Shown here in pieces: positions 60,592-64,000 of a stretch of DNA of 64,000 bases. Below the pieces are notes generated by a model that was not told where the DNA came from, did not search any database, and saw only the letters and a program-made list of their open reading frames with translations. The stretch covers positions 1 to 64,000 of the forward strand of contig NZ_JOII01000028.1 in assembly GCF_000719955.1 (NCBI RefSeq), given 5' to 3'. Source of the stretch: Streptomyces albidoflavus (GTDB lineage Bacteria; Actinomycetota; Actinomycetes; Streptomycetales; Streptomycetaceae). How positions within the stretch are numbered: the first letter of the stretch is position 1; the number at the start of each line of letters is the position of its first letter. The translations under genes were made by a program, and so were the position numbers.

Positions 60592-61457
60592 AGCTCTCCT
60601 CGCAGACGCTCCAACAGGCCCCGCGACTCCTTGGGGTTGAGGGCCTGTGAGCGCAGTGTGTCATAGCGCTGGTGGAGCAGACTCACCTCTTTCGGGTCGG
60701 AGATCAGCCGCCCGTTCTGCTGCCCCTCGGAGTACCCGAGCCGCCGCCCATCCGGGGTCTCGAGAAGCCGCACAGGCCCGTCCAGGCACGCGTGCAAACC
60801 CGCGTCCAGGGGGATGACCTGCAACGTCACGTTGCGCGGCGCGCTCGCCTCCAACACGTGATCCAGAAGCTCCCGCATCTCCTCCGTGTCGCCGAACCGG
60901 CGCCGGAAGACGTGCTCTTCCACGATGAAACTGAACGGCACAGTCGGCCGCTCCCGCAACATCCTCTGGCGTTTCTGCCGCGCGGCGAGCTGTACGTCCA
61001 GCTTTCGATCGGTCAGCAACGGGATGGTGCCCTCGAACACCGCCCGCGCGTACGCCTCCGACTGCAGCAGCCCCGGCACGAGCCGACACTCGTACGTGTA
61101 CAGGCTGACCGCCACCTTCTCAAGGCGTGCCCATCGCCGGAACCACACCGCGAGACCCGCCTCGGCGCGAGTGAGGAACGGGGCGGACCTCCGCAGCGCC
61201 CCCGTGTTCCCCAGGGCCCCTTCCCCTCGCTCGACGAACGCCTCGTCCGGCATCCGCCGCCCCAACTCCACCGATTCCACCGTGTGCTTGGAGAACCGGA
61301 CGATCTCCGCGAACTCGGCCCTGCTGAGCCCCGAGTGCTCCCGCAGGGCCTGGACGACGGCCCCGAAGGTCCGCAGGCTGTCCGACGGATCGGGCTCCCG
61401 GCCCTGCTCGTCCGTCTCGTCCGCCCCGTCCGTCACGATCTCGACGTCCTCAGCCAC
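60588..61457 (-). CDS. Scr1 family XRE-type DNA-binding regulator (DUF5753)
   Basis: A 289-residue regulator. The N-terminal HTH (about 30-85) reads SLRTFGAVVQALREHSGLSR, AEFAEIVRFSKHTVESVELG. The DUF5753 domain (about 105-285) shows WARLEKVAVSLYTYECRLVP, GLLQSEAYARAVFE, a long basic helix and VTLQVIPLDAGLHACLDGP, ending in the typical RYDTLRSQALNPKESRGLLE. Such proteins repress or activate neighbouring genes together with DUF397 partners. The GTG start has a GGGAGG ribosome site. The divergent gene encodes an ATP-binding protein, completing a WhiJ-like three-gene cassette. Confidence 0.92.
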   Translation of the reverse strand: MAEDVEIVTDGADETDEQGREPDPSDSLRTFGAVVQALREHSGLSRAEFAEIVRFSKHTVESVELGRRMPDEAFVERGEGALGNTGALRRSAPFLTRAEAGLAVWFRRWARLEKVAVSLYTYECRLVPGLLQSEAYARAVFEGTIPLLTDRKLDVQLAARQKRQRMLRERPTVPFSFIVEEHVFRRRFGDTEEMRELLDHVLEASAPRNVTLQVIPLDAGLHACLDGPVRLLETPDGRRLGYSEGQQNGRLISDPKEVSLLHQRYDTLRSQALNPKESRGLLERLRGEL

Positions 61458-61538
61458 CCGCGGCCACCTCCCGACGCACCTGTACCTCGACCGCCGACCC
61501 GGCGATCGACAGCACTCAGCGTGACGCGTACGCCCCCG

Positions 61539-61581
61539 TACCGTCTACCGCATGTGCCCGTACGCTGACGCAGCGTACGGG
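61539..61581 (+). promoter_or_regulatory. promoter-like hexamer and perfect inverted repeat
   Basis: A TACCGT -10-like hexamer (61539-61544) is followed at 61557-61581 by CCCGTACGCT-GACGC-AGCGTACGGG, a perfect 10-bp dyad. It sits where a repressor would block the transcription start, so it is a good candidate operator for the divergent Scr1-type regulator. Confidence 0.5.
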
Positions 61582-61626
61582 TCTCGCTCCTGGCGCGTGC
61601 TCCCGCGCCCCCGCCACGCTGGCCTC

Positions 61627-62106
61627 ATGTACGCGATCACGCCCCACCAGCACTCCACCGTACGGACGTTCGCCCAGCAGCTGTCCTCGACCCGTCGCGG
61701 TGCCCGCCTCGCCCGCCTGCTCGTCGCCGAGCGGCTGACGGCCTGGGAGGTGTCACCCAGCGTGGCCGAACGGGCGGTACAGATCACCGCCGAACTCGCG
61801 GCCAACGCCGTCCTGCACGGCCGTGTCCAGGGCCGTGACTTCCGGGTCGCCCTCACCTGCGCGGCGGCGTCCGGCGGTGTCCGCATCGAGGTCACCGACC
61901 CGCGCGGCGAACGGCTTCCCACCCCATCGCCAGGCGCCGGAGGCATCCCCTCCGACACCGCGTCGGGCCGAGGGCTCCTCCTGGTCGCCGCCCTGGCCGA
62001 CCGTTGGGGCGTGGAGCCGTACCCGCCGAGCGGCAAGACGGCGTGGGCCGAGATCGGGCCGGGCGGTGCCGCCCGAAGTCACGAACCCGGACCCCCAACC
62101 CGTTGA
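61627..62106 (+). CDS. ATP-binding protein, anti-sigma-factor kinase-like (HATPase_c_2)
   Basis: A 159-residue GHKL-fold protein of the RsbW-like group that accompanies Scr1/DUF397 pairs. It shows FAQQLSSTRRGARLARLLVA, the N-box ERAVQITAELAANAVLHGRV, the G1 box VRIEVTDPRGERLP and the G2 box ASGRGLLLVAALADRWGV. It probably binds ATP and a protein partner rather than acting on histidine. ATG 61552 is also in frame and would add 25 residues, but it would place the inverted repeat 61557-61581 inside the gene, so 61627 is preferred with caution. Confidence 0.82.
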   Translation: MYAITPHQHSTVRTFAQQLSSTRRGARLARLLVAERLTAWEVSPSVAERAVQITAELAANAVLHGRVQGRDFRVALTCAAASGGVRIEVTDPRGERLPTPSPGAGGIPSDTASGRGLLLVAALADRWGVEPYPPSGKTAWAEIGPGGAARSHEPGPPTR

Positions 62107-62247
62107 TCGCCTCGACCGTGGCCGTCCGGTGTACTCCGACAGCCGACCACCGACGAGCAGCCCGGGGGAGGGTGCGCACAGAGCCGCGCGGGCAGGCTCG
62201 GTGTGGAAGGATTCGAGTATCCGAGGACGGCCGGGAGGAGGGCAGCC

Positions 62248-62904
62248 ATGATCGACAGGTTCACGGACGGGCTTCTCACACCCGCCGAGACGTCGTCCTA
62301 CCTCCAGATTCCCTCCTCCACCCTGCACAGCTGGCTCCAGGGGAGGGCGGCCGGAGCGCCGCTCGTCCACAGTGTCGAGCCCGTGCGTCGAGGACAGCCC
62401 TCGGTGCCGTTCGTGGCGGTGGCCGAGGCGTACGTCCTGCGGTCGCTGCGGGACCTCGGGCTCAGGATGAGCGAGATCAGGGAGGCTGCCGGGGCGGTGC
62501 GGGCGGCCTTCGACACGCCGTATGGCCTTGTCTCCCGGCGCATCGCCACGGACGGCGTGGACATCTTCATCGAGCACGCCCCCGACGACCTGCGCAGGGC
62601 CCGTGACGGGCAGGCGCCGATCCGGGAGGTCGTCGCGGACTACCTGCGCTACCTGTCCTGGGACGCGGGGGACGATTTCCCGTCCAGTCTCCGGCTGCGG
62701 CAGTACCCGGCCTCCGTGCCGGTCGTGATCGACCCCCGGTTCGGGCACGGCCTGCCGGTGATCGAGGCCAACCGGGTGCCGGTGAAGGCGCTGACCGACC
62801 TGTGGGAAGCCGGCGAGTCCGTCGAGGACATCGCGTACGAGTACGACATGGAGCCGGAGCAGGTGGACGCGGTCCGCCAGGCTGTGGTGCGCCTTGCCGC
62901 CTGA
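62248..62904 (+). CDS. DUF433 domain-containing antitoxin
   Basis: A 218-residue protein with an N-terminal MerR-like HTH (GLLTPAETSSYLQIPSSTLH, SWLQG) and a C-terminal DUF433 domain (VIDPRFGHGLPVIEANRVPV, TDLWEAGESVEDIAYEYDME). DUF433 proteins are VapB-type antitoxins for DUF5615 PIN-like toxins, and such a toxin gene follows directly. The DNA-binding part probably represses the shared promoter. ATG 62248 has a strong GGGAGGAGG ribosome site; the 15 codons upstream are unlikely to be translated. The stop overlaps the toxin start by 11 bases. Confidence 0.88.
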   Translation: MIDRFTDGLLTPAETSSYLQIPSSTLHSWLQGRAAGAPLVHSVEPVRRGQPSVPFVAVAEAYVLRSLRDLGLRMSEIREAAGAVRAAFDTPYGLVSRRIATDGVDIFIEHAPDDLRRARDGQAPIREVVADYLRYLSWDAGDDFPSSLRLRQYPASVPVVIDPRFGHGLPVIEANRVPVKALTDLWEAGESVEDIAYEYDMEPEQVDAVRQAVVRLAA

Positions 62905-63280
62905 GTTCTTCCTCGACCGCAACCTCGGACGGCGCGTCGCCGAGGAACTGCGTGCCCGTGGATGGACCGTGCACAGGATCGGCGAGGTCTTCGTGGGCGA
63001 CGCCCAGGACGTACCGGACGAGGAGTGGATCCTCCACGGGCTCGCCCAGGGGTGGGTGCCTCTGTCGAAAGACGGGCGGATCAAGACACGCGACCGCGAG
63101 ATTCGGCCGGTCCACGAGCACGCGGCCGTACTCTTCTATCTGGACAACCAACAGCTCCGCAGCCTGGAGATGGTCGAGCGTCTCCACATCTGCCGCGAGG
63201 CGATCCACCGGGCGGTCGAAAGGGGCGGCCCCGCCGCCTATGCCGTCCGAGCGGACCGTATCGAGCGCACCTGGCCTTGA
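62894..63280 (+). CDS. DUF5615 PIN-like toxin domain protein
   Basis: A 128-residue PIN-like protein with MPPEFFLDRNLGRRVAEELR (first catalytic aspartate), WTVHRIGEVFVGDAQDVPDE, EWILHGLAQGWVPLSKDGRI and HEHAAVLFYL. This matches DUF5615/Mut7-C-like RNases of type II toxin-antitoxin modules. Predicted target is RNA; which RNA is unknown. TTG 62894, overlapping the antitoxin stop by 11 bases, is the only suitable start in frame, implying coupled translation that keeps antitoxin in excess. Confidence 0.87.
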   Translation: MPPEFFLDRNLGRRVAEELRARGWTVHRIGEVFVGDAQDVPDEEWILHGLAQGWVPLSKDGRIKTRDREIRPVHEHAAVLFYLDNQQLRSLEMVERLHICREAIHRAVERGGPAAYAVRADRIERTWP

Positions 63281-63445
63281 CTCTCGCACCGCCCCCGCCA
63301 CCCCCTCCGGGTGGCCGCCCCCACGCCGGGCGGTGCGCCGCGCGTCCATGCCGACTCACAGCCGATGGCGTCGTCCCCGTCGTGGTTCCAGCCGGTGCGG
63401 GCCGTGAGCCGACCGAGGCGGACGGGAGACCGTCTTTCGGCGCTG

Positions 63446-64000
63446 TCAGGCCCGGAGTATGTCGGCCACCTGGTGGAGCGCGTCCTCGCGGTGCTGTTCG
63501 CGCGCCGCGCGGACCTCGGGGTCGGGCGACCACAGTGCCTGCCGGCCCGGGTGGTACGTACGCACCACCCGGAAGCGCTCCTGGGCGGCGAGGGTCGGGT
63601 ACGCCTTCTCCAGCCGCCGCCAGGTGGCCTGCGCGTCGCCGCCCTGGAGCAGGACGACGCGGAGGTCCGGCATCAGTCCGAGGAGGCGCACGAGGGCCTC
63701 GGCGCCGGCCTTCTGTTCGGAGGCGTCGGGCTTTCGGTTGATGTACCAGGGGTAGGCGTTCCAGGGCGTGACGTCGCGGGCGTCGATGCCGGCCTGCTCG
63801 AAGGCCCGGCACTGACGCTCGGCGGTCGGGTCGTCGTTCTCCGTGCACAGGAAGCCCGAGCCGGTGCCGTCCTGGGTCTTGGGCCCCGGATCGCGCAGCA
63901 CGGACAGCACGCGCGCCTCGGTTCCGCCGTGCCAAGGAGCGACGTACGGCATCCAGCCCCTGCCGTCCTGGTCCCGCAGGCCGTCGACCAGCTCGTTGAT
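63446..64000 (-). CDS. uracil-DNA glycosylase superfamily protein (5' end outside window)
   Basis: The frame is open to the window edge (INELVDGLRDQDGRGWMPYV at the edge), leaving at least 184 residues. Visible features are SVLRDPGPKTQD, GSGFLCTENDDPTAERQCRA, WNAYPWYINRKP, VVLLQGGDAQATWRRL and TYHPGRQALW. The N-A-Y-P-W and H-P-G segments match the two active-site motifs of the uracil-DNA-glycosylase-like fold. Members remove or recognise damaged bases, but many Streptomyces homologues are uncharacterised. ATG 63952 is only an internal methionine; the conserved frame continues upstream, so the true start lies outside. Confidence 0.82.
   Translation of the reverse strand: MNELVDGLRDQDGRGWMPYVAPWHGGTEARVLSVLRDPGPKTQDGTGSGFLCTENDDPTAERQCRAFEQAGIDARDVTPWNAYPWYINRKPDASEQKAGAEALVRLLGLMPDLRVVLLQGGDAQATWRRLEKAYPTLAAQERFRVVRTYHPGRQALWSPDPEVRAAREQHREDALHQVADILRA

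Overview
This 64 kb window is very GC-rich, uses GTG, TTG and ATG starts, and carries many actinobacterial signature families (DUF3093, DUF3159, DUF3710, DUF4193, DUF5998, SepH, CutRS, Scr1/DUF397 pairs). It is almost certainly Streptomyces chromosome. The left half follows a conserved core-genome order; the right half is an accessory island followed by smaller accessory cassettes.

Core region, 1-31.4 kb. It begins with the 3' end of an ADP-forming acyl-CoA synthetase, a DUF5998 protein, an alkaline-phosphatase-superfamily hydrolase, a VOC protein and a two-domain sulfurtransferase. Next come the septation protein SepH, a Pro/Thr-rich membrane protein with ATQLL repeats, an aldonolactone oxidase, an MFS transporter, ferrochelatase, an inositol-monophosphatase-type enzyme and the CutR/CutS two-component system. 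DUF4193, DUF3093, a thioesterase, dUTPase, DUF3710, a TetR/SDR pair and an orphan ABC ATPase follow. From 21.5 to 30 kb many genes concern potassium: KdpD/KdpE, two TrkA/KtrA-type RCK proteins and a KimA-like potassium permease. The permease and the TrkA pair are divergent across a 476-bp spacer holding 11-bp-phased direct repeats. A TrmA/RumA-like RNA methyltransferase closes the core block.

Island, about 31.4-58.9 kb. The left edge has a cluster of short TGACGCA/TGCGTTA repeats, a frameshifted uncharacterised gene, a lower-GC spacer with a decayed tRNA-Arg-like 3' half, a TerD-family gene and a SWIM zinc-finger gene. Then comes a tightly packed same-strand operon of eight genes (36407-58841), most joined by 1-8 base overlaps. 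In order they are: (1) a 2103-residue fusion of a Hanks-type Ser/Thr kinase, a DEAD/DEAH helicase, zinc/DUF1998 modules and a possible PD-(D/E)XK tail; (2) an SNF2/RapA helicase; (3) an Eco57I/PglX-class adenine methyltransferase; (4) a protein with a J-domain-like C-terminal segment lacking HPD; (5) a small protein resembling GrpE in position and C-terminal pattern; (6) an Hsp70 fused to a NYN RNase domain; (7) and (8) two dynamin-like GTPases. I read this as a composite anti-mobile-element system. Its DNA-handling core resembles DISARM (helicase/DUF1998, SNF2, adenine methylase), and its regulatory and effector arm (kinase, Hsp70/J/GrpE-like chaperone set with RNase, membrane GTPases) does not match any system I know. 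This is the main discovery candidate.

Right flank, 58.9-64 kb. It holds an endonuclease-VII-like gene broken by one apparent frameshift, a DUF397 + Scr1-type XRE regulator + ATP-binding protein cassette, a DUF433/DUF5615 toxin-antitoxin pair, and a uracil-DNA-glycosylase-like gene that runs off the window. Both apparent frameshifts lie in short G runs, so consensus errors in the assembly are possible.
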